NCBI RefSeq assembly: GCF_900101815.1
Contig: NZ_FNAO01000004.1
Coordinates: 186,001 to 250,000, forward strand
DNA from: Pricia antarctica
GTDB taxonomy: Bacteria; Bacteroidota; Bacteroidia; Flavobacteriales; Flavobacteriaceae
Length of the DNA: 64,000 nucleotides
Direction of reading: 5' to 3'
This document shows, piece by piece, positions 33,301 through 43,655 of this stretch (positions are counted from its first letter, which is position 1; each line of letters starts with the position of its first letter). The notes under the pieces were generated by a model. It had not been told where the DNA came from. It saw only the letters and a list, made by a program, of their open reading frames with translations, and did no database searches. The position numbers and the translations under genes were made by a program.

Positions 33301-35976
33301 TTAAAAACTAAAGCCCAGTCTAGCGTAGTAGTATGCTCCATTAAAACCCATTTGCACGGCATCCCAGTAGCCACCGCCTTCGACCCAGTCGTCTTGTTGG
33401 TCGGGGTATTCGTTAAAAAGGTTGTTGGCGCCGATATTGAGCTTTAGGCTCTCGCTCAATTGGTAGCCCAATACCAGATCCGTTACCAATCTGGGATTAT
33501 AGGAGTCGGTGGCCGCAATCACTTTATTAGCAAAGCTGCCATAATCGGCGGTAGGTTCAAGCATTTGGAAATCCAAGAGCTGAATACTGCTGAAACGGGT
33601 AAAGCCCAGTCCGGCATCAAACTTGTTCTTTTTATAGTTAAGGTTCAATGTCAGTTTACTTTCGGGGGCCGATGCCAGTAAAAATGCCTCGTCCCGTTTT
33701 CCAAAAAAGGTTTCGGCGTCCAAGTTGCCGTTGTGAACATCCTTGATTTTCATATTGTTCAAATTACCGGTAAACGTGGCGGACAGGCTTCCCTCATCGA
33801 TATTCTTCTTCCATGCCAAAACGATGTCTAGCCCTGTAGTTTCGGTATCCACACCGTTGACAAAAAACTGTGCCGCCGAAACCCCTGGGATGTCGTCCGT
33901 TTCAAAATTACCGGTCAATACAATCCTATCCTTTACGTTGATAAAGTAACCGTCGACGGTGGATGTGAAGTTTCCGAAGGTACCGGTGAACCCTAACCCG
34001 GCGTTCAAGGCTTTTTCCTCGTTCAATTGGTCGATGCCAAATGAGGCGGTAACCGGACTGTTATTGGGACTGAGCAACTGATCGACCGCCGTACCGCCGA
34101 TAAAATTGGTAAAGCGGAGGTTATAATAAATCTGTGCCAGCGAAGGCGCCCTGAAACCGGTGCTTACAGACCCCCTGATATTCACATTGTCGGATGCTTT
34201 CAAACGAGCGGCCAACTTGCCATTAACAGTACTGCCAAAATCACTGTAGTTTTCGAAACGGGCCGCGGCGCTCAGCAAGAAGCTTTCCGAAATGTCGAAT
34301 TCCCCATCGGCGTAAACAGAAAAGTTGGAACGGCTGCGGTCAACCTCGTTCGCAGGGCCATATCCGGGAAAGCCTTGGGAACCACCAGCCCGGAGTTCTT
34401 CTTCTCCATCAATGATAACTGTGGGTTGAATTTGGTTTTCAGGATTTGTAATCAATAACCCATTGACATCGAAAGTACCATATGACCCTGGCTCCCCGGC
34501 GAAAATGATAAAGTTTTCTGTTCTATATTCCGCACCGAAAGCCAAGTTCATGCCTGCCATGACATCCTCAAAATATTTTGAAAAATCAAGATTGATCGTA
34601 TTTTGGCTCAGGCTATGACCGCCCGCATCGAAGTCGGTCGGGGAAACATCCTGTAAGGAAGCATTGAGCGTGCCCTTGATATAATAATGGAAATTATTTT
34701 TCCCATAGGTATTGCTGATATCTACTTTCCAACCACTATCAAGTTCCGTTCTGACTCCCGCGGATATAGAATTGTCGATAATATTAGAGGTTATCCGTGG
34801 GTTGAATCCATCCGGATAAATCGAGGTAACGACACGTGCGCCATCGTTCCGGGTAAAGGCGTAGGCATCGGTATCCCTATAATTCCTTCCGCCAAAAGCG
34901 TAGATTTCGGTGTTATCGGAAACGGGATATGCCGCGTTCACCATAAAATTAAAGGCTTCGATAGACGCTTCGCCGAACCCTCTTCTAAAGTCGAATCCCG
35001 GGCGTAGGCTTTTGTTCTTGTTGATGTATTCCGTCGTAAAATTCGCATATCCCTTTTCTCCTAGGCCGACCCCGTAATTGATGGCCGCTTTTACCGACCC
35101 ACCGTCTAAACTTTGGTCGTCCCCGATCTGGTTGCCGTCTTTGTCCGTATCCAATCGGTTTCCTTTCGTATTTGCGGTACCCTCGGGAAAATCGCCTTGT
35201 GCATTGGTGTTGTAGGCTCCATAACTCAGTACGCCGGTCACCTGGTCCGTTTTATCCTGTAAAACAATATTGATGACCCCTGCGATCGCGTCGGAGCCAT
35301 ATTGTGCCGCGGCACCGTCCCGCAATATTTCGATTCGTTTGATTGCCGAAGCGGGAATGGTATTGAGGTCCGTTCCGGTATTTCCGCGTCCCTTAGTGCC
35401 GAATATATTCACTAAAGAGGATTGATGCCGTCTTTTGCCATTTATAAGAACTAGCGTCTGGTCCGGCCCTAGCCCCCTTAATGTTGCAGGCACGATATGA
35501 TCGGCTCCATCGGAACCGGATTGTTTGTTGGCATTGAACGAGGGTGCCGCATATTGCAACAGCTCATTGACCTCGATCTTACCGCTTTGCGTACTCACCT
35601 CGGCGATATCGATGACGTCTACTGGTACGGCCGTGTCGGTCGAGGTGCGTTTCGGGTTTCTTGACCCGACTAGGGTTACCTCATCCAATAGCAGACCTTC
35701 CGAAAGGGTAACGTTTATAGTGGACTGCCCCGAACTGCCGATTTCGGTGGAATTAAAACCGATATAACTAAAGACCAAGGTGGCGTCCTGGGCTACCTCG
35801 ATTGTATAATTGCCATCGAAATCCGTCACGGTTCCATTGGTAGTGCCTTTTTCGACGATATTCACGCCCGCCAAGGGTTCCCCGGAATCATCGGTGACCG
35901 TGCCATTAATCGTAGTTTGTGAATATATGAGGAAAACGTTACACAATAGTGTAACCGTAAAGTAGATAGTTTTCAT
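33301..35976 (-). CDS. TonB-dependent receptor with N-terminal carboxypeptidase-regulatory-like domain
   Basis: An 891-residue outer-membrane transporter. A signal peptide ends near IYSQ. Residues about 22-100 are a carboxypeptidase-regulatory-like fold (GTVTDDSGEPLAGVNIVEKG). The plug (about 115-240) has the segment IEILRDGAAAQYGSDAIAGVINI. The rest is the 22-stranded barrel, ending in ARLGFSF with a terminal Phe. No SusD-like gene is next to it, which argues against a polysaccharide-utilization pair and for iron chelate, vitamin or peptide uptake. The ligand is unknown. It is a single-gene transcript as far as can be seen. Confidence 0.92.
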   Translation of the reverse strand: MKTIYFTVTLLCNVFLIYSQTTINGTVTDDSGEPLAGVNIVEKGTTNGTVTDFDGNYTIEVAQDATLVFSYIGFNSTEIGSSGQSTINVTLSEGLLLDEVTLVGSRNPKRTSTDTAVPVDVIDIAEVSTQSGKIEVNELLQYAAPSFNANKQSGSDGADHIVPATLRGLGPDQTLVLINGKRRHQSSLVNIFGTKGRGNTGTDLNTIPASAIKRIEILRDGAAAQYGSDAIAGVINIVLQDKTDQVTGVLSYGAYNTNAQGDFPEGTANTKGNRLDTDKDGNQIGDDQSLDGGSVKAAINYGVGLGEKGYANFTTEYINKNKSLRPGFDFRRGFGEASIEAFNFMVNAAYPVSDNTEIYAFGGRNYRDTDAYAFTRNDGARVVTSIYPDGFNPRITSNIIDNSISAGVRTELDSGWKVDISNTYGKNNFHYYIKGTLNASLQDVSPTDFDAGGHSLSQNTINLDFSKYFEDVMAGMNLAFGAEYRTENFIIFAGEPGSYGTFDVNGLLITNPENQIQPTVIIDGEEELRAGGSQGFPGYGPANEVDRSRSNFSVYADGEFDISESFLLSAAARFENYSDFGSTVNGKLAARLKASDNVNIRGSVSTGFRAPSLAQIYYNLRFTNFIGGTAVDQLLSPNNSPVTASFGIDQLNEEKALNAGLGFTGTFGNFTSTVDGYFINVKDRIVLTGNFETDDIPGVSAAQFFVNGVDTETTGLDIVLAWKKNIDEGSLSATFTGNLNNMKIKDVHNGNLDAETFFGKRDEAFLLASAPESKLTLNLNYKKNKFDAGLGFTRFSSIQLLDFQMLEPTADYGSFANKVIAATDSYNPRLVTDLVLGYQLSESLKLNIGANNLFNEYPDQQDDWVEGGGYWDAVQMGFNGAYYYARLGFSF

Positions 35977-36059
35977 AGTGTTCCGGTTTAGGCTTCTTAA
36001 CCGAAAGTACCATAATTTTTAATATTCTTAACATGTGTTCAATAAAAAATTGGAAATGC

Positions 36060-36067
36060 TATCTTTG
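36060..36067 (+). promoter_or_regulatory. -7 box upstream of ychF
   Basis: TATCTTTG fits TAnnTTTG. A weak TTC at 36038-36040 is 19 bases upstream. The start of ychF is about 90 bases downstream, so the leader includes the palindrome at 36120-36139. Confidence 0.5.
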
Positions 36068-36119
36068 CACCCCCTTTGAAAAAAGTGGGATCAAAAAACG
36101 GAAGTTTGACATTGAAAAG

Positions 36120-36139
36120 ATTCCCGCCTTTGCGAGAAT
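36120..36139 (+). repeat. REP-like palindrome in the ychF leader
   Basis: ATTCCCGC (36120-36127), loop CTTT, GCGAGAAT (36132-36139); one mismatch in the pairing. It resembles the ATTCCCGC...GCGGGAAT dispersed palindromes seen in many genomes. Confidence 0.5.
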
Positions 36140-36157
36140 GATATAAAAAGAATACTT

Positions 36158-37252
36158 ATGAAAGCAGGTATCGTCGGATTGCCCAACGTTGGAAAATCTA
36201 CCCTATTTAACTGTCTCTCCAACGCCAAGGCACAGAGCGCGAATTTTCCGTTCTGTACCATTGAACCTAATATTGGTGTTGTTAACGTTCCGGATGATCG
36301 GTTGTTGAAATTGGAGGAGCTGGTGAATCCCCAGCGCGTTTTGCCCGCTACCGTTGAAATTGTGGATATCGCGGGCTTGGTAAAAGGCGCCAGTAAGGGG
36401 GAAGGCCTGGGCAACCAATTTTTAGGAAATATCCGGGAGACGGATGCTATCTTACACGTGCTGCGTTGTTTCGACAATGACAATATCGTTCATGTGGATG
36501 GTTCGATAGATCCTATTAGGGACAAGGAAACAATCGATATGGAATTGCAGTTAAAAGATTTGGAGACCGTAGAAAAGAAACTCGACAAAGTAAAACGCGC
36601 AGCCAAAACAGGGAATAAGGAAGCCCAAAAAGAGGAAGCCGTTCTGAGCAGGATAAAATCAGGTTTGGAAAGCGGAACTTCAGTTAGGGCAATCGAATTC
36701 TCTAAGGACGAACGTGTTGAGTTCGTAAAACCTTTGCAGTTTATCACCGATAAGCCCGTTATGTATGTCTGTAATGTGGATGAGGAATCGGCCGCCACAG
36801 GCAACCATTATGTAGAAAAAGTGAAGGCGGCGGTTGCGAATGAAGATGCCGAGGTGGTCGTTTTGGCCGTCGGTACCGAAGCCGACATCACCGAACTGGA
36901 AACCTACGACGAACGCCAAATGTTCCTTGAAGATCTTGGCTTGAAAGAACCCGGCTCCGCCAAACTTATTCGTGGAGCGTATCGCTTGTTAAATCTGGAT
37001 ACGTATTTTACGGCAGGCGAGAAGGAAGTCCGAGCTTGGACGATTCCCGTAGGCGCTACAGCCCCTCAGGCCGCGGGCGTTATCCATACCGATTTTGAGA
37101 AGGGCTTTATTCGTGCCGAGGTCATTTCCTATGCCGACTACGTCAGTTTTGGTAGCGAAGCCAAGGTCAAGGAAGCGGGTAAAATGAGGGTAGAGGGGAA
37201 AGACTACATTGTTAAGGATGGCGATGTGATGCATTTTCGGTTCAACGTGTAA
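36158..37252 (+). CDS. ychF: Redox-regulated P-loop ATPase YchF
   Basis: A 364-residue Obg-related protein that prefers ATP and associates with ribosomes. The Walker A is [12 protein letters not shown] (7-18), then [20 protein letters not shown]. The usual NKxD specificity motif of GTPases is replaced, reading YVCNVDEE, consistent with ATP preference in the family. The C-terminal TGS domain starts near [15 protein letters not shown] and ends with [16 protein letters not shown]. Length and order are standard. It is a lone transcript, convergent with cbpM. Confidence 0.95.
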   Translation: MKAGIVGLPNVGKSTLFNCLSNAKAQSANFPFCTIEPNIGVVNVPDDRLLKLEELVNPQRVLPATVEIVDIAGLVKGASKGEGLGNQFLGNIRETDAILHVLRCFDNDNIVHVDGSIDPIRDKETIDMELQLKDLETVEKKLDKVKRAAKTGNKEAQKEEAVLSRIKSGLESGTSVRAIEFSKDERVEFVKPLQFITDKPVMYVCNVDEESAATGNHYVEKVKAAVANEDAEVVVLAVGTEADITELETYDERQMFLEDLGLKEPGSAKLIRGAYRLLNLDTYFTAGEKEVRAWTIPVGATAPQAAGVIHTDFEKGFIRAEVISYADYVSFGSEAKVKEAGKMRVEGKDYIVKDGDVMHFRFNV

Positions 37253-37266
37253 CTCGCTATACTGAT

Positions 37267-37299
37267 AAATTCCAAAAATTCAAATCCCAAATTCCAAAA
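37267..37299. repeat. Short 7-bp-periodic spacer after ychF
   Basis: AAATTCC, AAAAATTC, AAATCCC, AAATTCC in a row (37267-37295), one unit being eight bases. It has the same style as the spacers at 49177, 60048 and 63446. Confidence 0.45.
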
Positions 37300-37348
37300 C
37301 ATGCCTATTGAAATTTAGTGCTTGGTCCCGAAAATTAGATAGTATTTT

Positions 37349-37639
37349 TCACTCATAAAGCCGAAGTCGCTTTCTAAGTGTATTCATTTCACTTTCCATA
37401 TTCCGTAGTCGGCTTAACATATGGTTCAATGCATCGATACCTTCCAAATTAATACCTAAATCGTTATGCAATCGGTCAAAGCGTTCGATTTCAGGAATTT
37501 CCTCGTCCAAAATGTAGATTTCAGTTTCGATTTGCTTGTAGTGTATGAGTCCGTATTCATTTAATGCTTTGATAAACGCATCGGGTATGTGGGTTCGCTT
37601 GCAATAGTGTCTTACCAGTATGTAGTTTTCTTTTTTCAT
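37349..37639 (-). CDS. cbpM: Chaperone modulator CbpM-like
   Basis: A 96-residue MerR-like helical protein. It starts ENYILVRHYCKRTHIPDAFI and ends with a helical RLRNMESEMNTLRKRLRLYE tail. CbpM proteins bind the J domain of CbpA and inhibit its co-chaperone activity. It lies 64 bases downstream of the cbpA-like gene on the same strand, the expected order. The identification rests on size, context and the MerR-like heptads. Confidence 0.78.
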   Translation of the reverse strand: MKKENYILVRHYCKRTHIPDAFIKALNEYGLIHYKQIETEIYILDEEIPEIERFDRLHNDLGINLEGIDALNHMLSRLRNMESEMNTLRKRLRLYE

Positions 37640-37703
37640 GGTATGTATGCTGGATTAATTTCATTATGTACGCTGCACCTGCCCTTAGGCGGGCGGGTTG
37701 ATT

Positions 37704-38630
37704 TTAGTCTCTCAATCTAGCGAGTTCGGTAAACAGCTCTTTTTCCCTATCGGTCAGATTTTTGGGTACCGTTACCTTATAGGTAATATAAAGATCGCCG
37801 GAGTGATTCTCCCTTTTGTACTTAGGCATCCCTTTGCCTTTTAACTTGACTTTGGTGTCGTTTTGAGTTTCAGGCTTTACCTTTAATTTGACTATTCCGC
37901 TTAAGGTATCGACTTGTATCTCTCCTCCCAACAAGGCTTTATACAGATCGATCTCGACCGTTTTATAAAGATTGTCACCGACGCGTTGAAAAGCGGTGTT
38001 GTTGAATACCTGAAAAGTTAAGTACAAATCCCCTTTAGGGCCGCCATTCGTTCCTTCACTTCCGTAGCCGTTTATTTTGATGGTCTGCCCGTCTTCGACC
38101 CCTGCGGGTATGGTAAGGCGTATTTTTTTGTCCCCAAGGTCTATGGTCTGTTTTTGCGAGCTTAGAATATCGGTCAAATTTAGCCGAAGCGTTGCGTTAA
38201 AGTCTTGTCCCTTAAACTGTCTGGAACTTCTACCGCTACTTCTTCTTGAACCGCCGGCCGAACCCCCGAACATGGACTCAAAAAAGTCGGAAAACTCACT
38301 TTCCGAAAAATTACCGGAACCATGCTGTGCACGACCACCGCCAAAGTCACCGCCGAATCCACCGGAAGCCGACTGTCGTTTTTGGGCTTCCTCATAGGCA
38401 TCGGCGTGTTGCCATTCCTTTCCGTATTTATCGTATTTCTTGCGCTTTTCGGGGTCGCTCAGCACTTCATTGGCCTCGTTTATCCGTTGGAAATTTCGTT
38501 GGGACTCTTTGTCGTCAGGGTTCAAATCGGGGTGGTGCTTGCGTGCCAGTTTGCGATACGCTTTCTTAATATCGGCCTCGGATGCCTTTTTGTCCACTCC
38601 AAGAACCTTGTAGTAATCGATGAAATCCAT
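37704..38630 (-). CDS. cbpA: DnaJ-type co-chaperone CbpA
   Basis: A 308-residue co-chaperone for DnaK. The J domain (1-70) has the HPD motif in [12 protein letters not shown] Gly/Ser-rich linker (about 85-145: [18 protein letters not shown]) is followed by the substrate-binding C-terminal domain from about 150. The zinc-finger cysteines of DnaJ proper are absent, which fits CbpA (DnaJ type II). Its neighbour is the CbpM-like modulator. Confidence 0.9.
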   Translation of the reverse strand: MDFIDYYKVLGVDKKASEADIKKAYRKLARKHHPDLNPDDKESQRNFQRINEANEVLSDPEKRKKYDKYGKEWQHADAYEEAQKRQSASGGFGGDFGGGRAQHGSGNFSESEFSDFFESMFGGSAGGSRRSSGRSSRQFKGQDFNATLRLNLTDILSSQKQTIDLGDKKIRLTIPAGVEDGQTIKINGYGSEGTNGGPKGDLYLTFQVFNNTAFQRVGDNLYKTVEIDLYKALLGGEIQVDTLSGIVKLKVKPETQNDTKVKLKGKGMPKYKRENHSGDLYITYKVTVPKNLTDREKELFTELARLRD

Positions 38631-38866
38631 ATATTCTATTTGTAATTTGAAAATTATAAAAAGTAAACGGGATAAATGAGCGCTTTAGGTTTTTATATTG
38701 AATTTTGGACCGAACAATTTATGGATTTATGTTAACCTTTAGCATCCTATTGCAGACCGTCACTATCAACAATCCGCCTATTTTCATTGTTAATTACTTT
38801 AACGGCTAGGGGTTTCCTATTGTTCCAAGTCGCCTTATCTTTAGCGACACTTGCAAAATTTCACCC

Positions 38867-40729
38867 ATGTCCGACGAAAGCCAATATACCGAAGATAACA
38901 TCCGCTCGCTCGATTGGAAAGAGCATATCCGTTTGCGTCCAGGTATGTACATCGGTAAATTGGGCGATGGATCTTCCGCAGATGACGGTATATACATCCT
39001 ATTGAAAGAAACCATCGACAACTGTATCGACGAATTCGTGATGGGGGCGGGCAAGACCATTGATATTTCCATTCATGGCGACCGGGTCATCGTTCGCGAT
39101 TATGGTCGGGGCATTCCCCTGGGCAAGGTAGTCGATGTGGTCTCCAAAATGAATACGGGCGGCAAATATGATTCCCGGGCCTTCAAGAAATCGGTAGGTC
39201 TCAATGGCGTCGGCACCAAGGCGGTGAACGCTTTGTCCAGTTTTTTTCGTGTTGAAAGTACGCGAGACGGCAAATCGAAGTCCGCAGAATTCGCAATCGG
39301 AGAGCTTCAAGAAGAAGAATTGCTCGATGAAACGACCAGACGGCGGGGTACCAAGGTCACTTTTATCCCCGATGAGACGATTTTTAAGAAATACAAGTAT
39401 CGCAACGAATATGTGGAGCGAATGCTCAAAAACTATGTCTATCTCAATCCGGGACTGACGATTGTTTTTAACGGGGAAAAGTTTTATTCGGATAACGGAC
39501 TCAAAGATCTTTTGGAGGATAATAATAATATCGAGGATATGCTATATCCTGTTATCCATCTTAAAGGAGACGATATCGAGGTGGCACTTACGCATAGCAA
39601 GACCCAGTACAGTGAGGAGTACCATTCGTTTGTAAACGGACAGCATACGACCCAGGGCGGCACCCATCAGTCCGCTTTTCGGGAAGCCCTGGTGAAGACC
39701 ATCCGCGATTTTTACGGGAAGAACTATGATGCTTCCGATATTCGGAAGTCTATCATCTCCGCTATTTCAATAAAGGTAATGGAGCCGGTTTTCGAGAGCC
39801 AGACCAAAACGAAGCTCGGCTCGACGGATATGGGTGGGGAATTTCCGACAGTGCGCACCTATATCAATGATTTTATCGGAAAATATCTGGATAATTACCT
39901 GCACAAGAATGCGGCTACCGCTGACAAGTTGCAGCGTAAAATCGTGATGGCGGAGAAGGAGCGGAAAGAATTATCGGGTATTCGGAAATTGGCTCGGGAC
40001 AGGGCCAAAAAGTCGAACCTGCACAATAAAAAATTACGGGACTGTCGGGTGCACCTCGAAGATATGAAAAACGATAGACGTCTTGAAAGCACACTTTTCA
40101 TTACCGAGGGCGATTCCGCCTCGGGGTCGATTACCAAATCCCGCGACGTCAATACTCAAGCTGTTTTTAGCCTGCGGGGCAAGCCGCTGAACTCCTACGG
40201 CATGTCCAAAAAAATCGTATACGAAAACGAGGAATTCAATTTGCTGCAGGCCGCGCTGAATATCGAGGAATCGATGGAAGATCTGCGCTACAACAATATC
40301 GTAATCGCTACGGATGCCGATGTCGATGGCATGCACATCCGGCTACTACTGATCACCTTCTTCTTGCAATTTTTCCCCGAACTGATCAAGGAAAACCATC
40401 TGTATATTTTGCAGACTCCATTGTTCCGTGTCCGAAACAAGAAGGAAACGATTTACTGCTATAGCGAGGAGGAGCGAAGGAATGCGATGCAAAAATTGTC
40501 CGGAAAACCGGAAATCACGCGATTTAAGGGATTGGGGGAAATATCGCCCGACGAATTCAAGCACTTTATCGGCGACGACATTCGCCTGGAACCTGTGATG
40601 CTCGACAAGGCCATGTCCATCGAGCAGTTATTGAAATTCTATATGGGGAAAAATACACCCGATCGGCAGGATTTCATCATCGAAAACCTTAAAGTAGAAG
40701 TTGACCTTATTGAAGAAAACCAATTGTAA
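38867..40729 (+). CDS. parE: DNA topoisomerase IV subunit B
   Basis: A 620-residue type II topoisomerase ATPase subunit. The GHKL ATP-binding part has [11 protein letters not shown] and [14 protein letters not shown]. The TOPRIM domain shows [10 protein letters not shown] (near 410) and [16 protein letters not shown] (near 485). The C-terminal part ends about [21 protein letters not shown], without the large GyrB insertion of enterobacteria. It decatenates chromosomes together with ParC, whose gene follows at 45 bases. A GyrB paralogue cannot be excluded from this sequence alone, but pairing with the ParC-like gene supports topoisomerase IV. Confidence 0.92.
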   Translation: MSDESQYTEDNIRSLDWKEHIRLRPGMYIGKLGDGSSADDGIYILLKETIDNCIDEFVMGAGKTIDISIHGDRVIVRDYGRGIPLGKVVDVVSKMNTGGKYDSRAFKKSVGLNGVGTKAVNALSSFFRVESTRDGKSKSAEFAIGELQEEELLDETTRRRGTKVTFIPDETIFKKYKYRNEYVERMLKNYVYLNPGLTIVFNGEKFYSDNGLKDLLEDNNNIEDMLYPVIHLKGDDIEVALTHSKTQYSEEYHSFVNGQHTTQGGTHQSAFREALVKTIRDFYGKNYDASDIRKSIISAISIKVMEPVFESQTKTKLGSTDMGGEFPTVRTYINDFIGKYLDNYLHKNAATADKLQRKIVMAEKERKELSGIRKLARDRAKKSNLHNKKLRDCRVHLEDMKNDRRLESTLFITEGDSASGSITKSRDVNTQAVFSLRGKPLNSYGMSKKIVYENEEFNLLQAALNIEESMEDLRYNNIVIATDADVDGMHIRLLLITFFLQFFPELIKENHLYILQTPLFRVRNKKETIYCYSEEERRNAMQKLSGKPEITRFKGLGEISPDEFKHFIGDDIRLEPVMLDKAMSIEQLLKFYMGKNTPDRQDFIIENLKVEVDLIEENQL

Positions 40730-40774
40730 ACCAGCCTACCGGAAGGTAGGCCAATATAATACGAGTCTTTCCGA

Positions 40775-43579
40775 ATGGATGAAAATGACGAACTGAATTT
40801 AAACGCTGGGGAGGAAGGTAACCCTAAGGAAAACAAGGGCGAAGCAGAAGACCAAAACCTGAACGCAGGTCAAGAAGACGCATCTGCCGACTCCAGGTCG
40901 GATGCCCCTACCGAAGAACAACCTCAAAATACCGAAGATGCCCTGACCCGTGTATCCGGTATGTACAAGGATTGGTTTTTAGATTACGCCTCCTATGTCA
41001 TTCTAGAGCGCGCAGTACCTGCCATCGAAGACGGCTTCAAGCCCGTACAGCGCCGTATCATGCATTCCCTAAAAGATCTCGATGATGGTCGGTACAACAA
41101 GGTCGCGAATGTGGTTGGCCATACCATGCAATATCACCCGCATGGTGATGCGAGCATTGCCGATGCTATGGTGCAGATCGGACAAAAGGAACTTTTGATC
41201 GATACCCAGGGCAACTGGGGCAATATATTGACCGGAGATAGTGCTGCCGCTTCACGGTATATCGAGGCGCGGCTTTCCAAATTTGCCCTCGAGGTCGTTT
41301 TTAGCCCCAAAATCACAGAATGGCAACAATCCTACGATGGGCGGAAAAAAGAACCTGTAAATCTTCCGGTTAAATTTCCCCTACTTCTGGCGCAAGGGGC
41401 GGAAGGTATCGCGGTGGGACTTTCAACGAAGATTATGCCGCATAACTTTATAGAGGTCATTGATGCCTCCATAAAGCATTTGGAAGGCAAACGTTTCAAG
41501 CTGTTTCCCGACTTCCCGACTGCTGGAATCATCGATGTGACCAATTACAACGATGGACTTCGTGGCGGTAAAATACGGGTGCGGGCCAAGATAGCGCAGC
41601 ACACCAAGACTACCCTGATAATAAGTGAGATACCTTACGGAACTAACACCTCTTCTTTAATAGATTCCATTTTAAAGGCGAACGACAAGGGCAAGATAAA
41701 AATTAAAAAAATTGAGGACAATACGGCCGCGGAGGTGGAAATTATGGTGCACCTCCCGCCCGGGATTTCCCCAGATAAGACCATCGATGCCCTCTACGCC
41801 TTTACCGCATGTGAATCATCTATTTCTCCCTTGGGATGCATCATCGAAGACAATAAACCTTTGTTTATCGGTGTCACCGAAATGCTACGCCGTTCCACGG
41901 ACGCTACAGTCGATCTTTTGCGGCAAGAGCTGGAAATACAGCTCGCCGAATTGGAGGAACAATGGCATTTTGCATCCTTGGAACGCATCTTTATCGAAAA
42001 CCGTATCTACCGCGATATCGAGGAGGAGGAAACATGGGAGGGCGTTATCGCCGCCATCGATAAAGGCCTGAAGCCGTTTACCAAAAACCTGAGGCGGGCA
42101 GTGACCGAAGAGGATATCATCCGCTTGACTGAAATCCGTATTAAACGGATATCCAAATTCGATTTGGACAAGGCCCAACAAAACTTGGACAACCTTGAAC
42201 AAAGAATCGCTGAGGTCAAACACCATCTCGCTCATTTAGTGGAATTTGCCATTTCGTATTTCGTAGGATTGAAAGAGCGTTACGGAAAAGGCCGTGAACG
42301 GAAATCCGAAATCCGGATTTTCGAGGATATCGAGGCCACCAAAGTGGTGATCCGCAATACAAAGCTCTTTGTCAACCGCGAAGAAGGCTTCGTGGGCACT
42401 TCCCTGAAAAGGGACGAGTATGTAGCGGATTGCAGCGATATCGATGATATTATAGCCTTTACCAAAGAAGGTAAAATGATGATCTTTAAGGTCGATTCCA
42501 AGGTTTTCGTAGGCAAGGGCATCATCTACGTAGCTATTTTCAAGAAAAAGGACAAACGCACCATTTACAATATGGTCTATCGCGACGGCAAAAGTGGCGC
42601 CACGTACATAAAGCGTTTTAACGTTACCAGTATTACCAGGGAAAAATTATACGATGTGGGCAAGGGAAAGCCTGGTACAATCGTATACTATTTTTCCGGA
42701 AACCCTAATGGCGAGGCGGAAACCGTAACCGTAAACCTGCGCCAGTCGGGAAAAATCAAAAAGCTAAAGTGGGACATCGATTTTGCCGATGTACTGATAA
42801 AAGGCCGGAACACAAAAGGAAATATCGTCTCCAAATATCCTGTGAAACGAATCGAACTCAAGGAAAAGGGACTTTCAACCCTAAAACCGCGAAAACTTTG
42901 GTTCGACGAGACCGTTCGCCGCCTCAATATCGATGATCGCGGCGAGTTTATGGGCGAATTCCGAAGTGGGGACCGGCTGTTAATTGTCAACCAGAGCGGA
43001 CTGGTAAAAACGGTGACGCCGGAACTGACCCTACGTTTTGACGACGACATCGTAATTCTTGAAAAATGGATTCCCGAAAAACCCTTGTCCGCCATTTATT
43101 GGGAGGGCGAGAAAGAACTTTTTTATATCAAACGGTTTCTCATCGAGAATCCCGATAAGGAAGAAAACATTCTTACCGACCATCCCAAATCATACTTAGA
43201 GCGATTTTTAACCGACTATTTGCCGCGGGTGGAAGTCGTTTTTGCCAAGAAAAGAGGTCAGGAGCGTAAAGACAACTGGGTAGTGCATCTCGAGGAATTC
43301 ATCTCCGTAAAGGGCATCACGGCCATGGGCAACCAATTGACCAAAGAAAAGGTACTGGAAATTAACGGGCTATCGCCGTTACCTTACGAACCGCCAGAGC
43401 CGCAGAAAGCCGAGGATATCGAAGTGAAAGAGGAAGAGGAAATTGAAGATGATGCGAATATTTCGAAGGCTATAGGTAGGTCTGATAAAAACCCTCTCGA
43501 AGACCCAAACGTATTAGAAGACCCGTCGAAAAAACCAAAAAAGAACAATGGTGACGATCAGCCGACATTGTTCGACTGA
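40775..43579 (+). CDS. parC: DNA topoisomerase IV subunit A
   Basis: A 934-residue subunit that cuts and rejoins DNA. The catalytic tyrosine is Tyr162 in ASRYIEARLS, within the breakage-reunion domain that starts near residue 62 (KDWFLDYASYVILERAVPAIEDGF). It has an acidic N-terminal extension of about 55 residues (Asp, Glu, Asn-rich) and an acidic C-terminal tail ending DDQPTLFD. The middle part (about 520-860) resembles the beta-propeller C-terminal domain. Length exceeds most ParC because of the two acidic ends. Coupled to parE. Confidence 0.92.
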   Translation: MDENDELNLNAGEEGNPKENKGEAEDQNLNAGQEDASADSRSDAPTEEQPQNTEDALTRVSGMYKDWFLDYASYVILERAVPAIEDGFKPVQRRIMHSLKDLDDGRYNKVANVVGHTMQYHPHGDASIADAMVQIGQKELLIDTQGNWGNILTGDSAAASRYIEARLSKFALEVVFSPKITEWQQSYDGRKKEPVNLPVKFPLLLAQGAEGIAVGLSTKIMPHNFIEVIDASIKHLEGKRFKLFPDFPTAGIIDVTNYNDGLRGGKIRVRAKIAQHTKTTLIISEIPYGTNTSSLIDSILKANDKGKIKIKKIEDNTAAEVEIMVHLPPGISPDKTIDALYAFTACESSISPLGCIIEDNKPLFIGVTEMLRRSTDATVDLLRQELEIQLAELEEQWHFASLERIFIENRIYRDIEEEETWEGVIAAIDKGLKPFTKNLRRAVTEEDIIRLTEIRIKRISKFDLDKAQQNLDNLEQRIAEVKHHLAHLVEFAISYFVGLKERYGKGRERKSEIRIFEDIEATKVVIRNTKLFVNREEGFVGTSLKRDEYVADCSDIDDIIAFTKEGKMMIFKVDSKVFVGKGIIYVAIFKKKDKRTIYNMVYRDGKSGATYIKRFNVTSITREKLYDVGKGKPGTIVYYFSGNPNGEAETVTVNLRQSGKIKKLKWDIDFADVLIKGRNTKGNIVSKYPVKRIELKEKGLSTLKPRKLWFDETVRRLNIDDRGEFMGEFRSGDRLLIVNQSGLVKTVTPELTLRFDDDIVILEKWIPEKPLSAIYWEGEKELFYIKRFLIENPDKEENILTDHPKSYLERFLTDYLPRVEVVFAKKRGQERKDNWVVHLEEFISVKGITAMGNQLTKEKVLEINGLSPLPYEPPEPQKAEDIEVKEEEEIEDDANISKAIGRSDKNPLEDPNVLEDPSKKPKKNNGDDQPTLFD

Positions 43580-43630
43580 TCCAGAGCCTTGAATAAATAT
43601 TGAAATAATCATAAAGCGTTTAAGAATACC

Positions 43631-43638
43631 TATCTTTG
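43631..43638 (+). promoter_or_regulatory. -7 box upstream of the second sterol-desaturase-like gene
   Basis: TATCTTTG matches TAnnTTTG and lies 17 bases before the ATG, so the leader would be about 10 bases. Confidence 0.55.
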
Positions 43639-43655
43639 GCAAAAATTGAATTTGA

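Noticed and set aside
33301-35976. SusC/SusD polysaccharide utilization locus
   Set aside because: No SusD-like lipoprotein or glycoside hydrolase is next to the receptor.
38867-43579. DNA gyrase rather than topoisomerase IV
   Set aside because: Adjacent ParE and ParC-like genes with a long non-GyrA C terminus fit topoisomerase IV better, though gyrase cannot be fully excluded without comparison to the genome's gyrAB.
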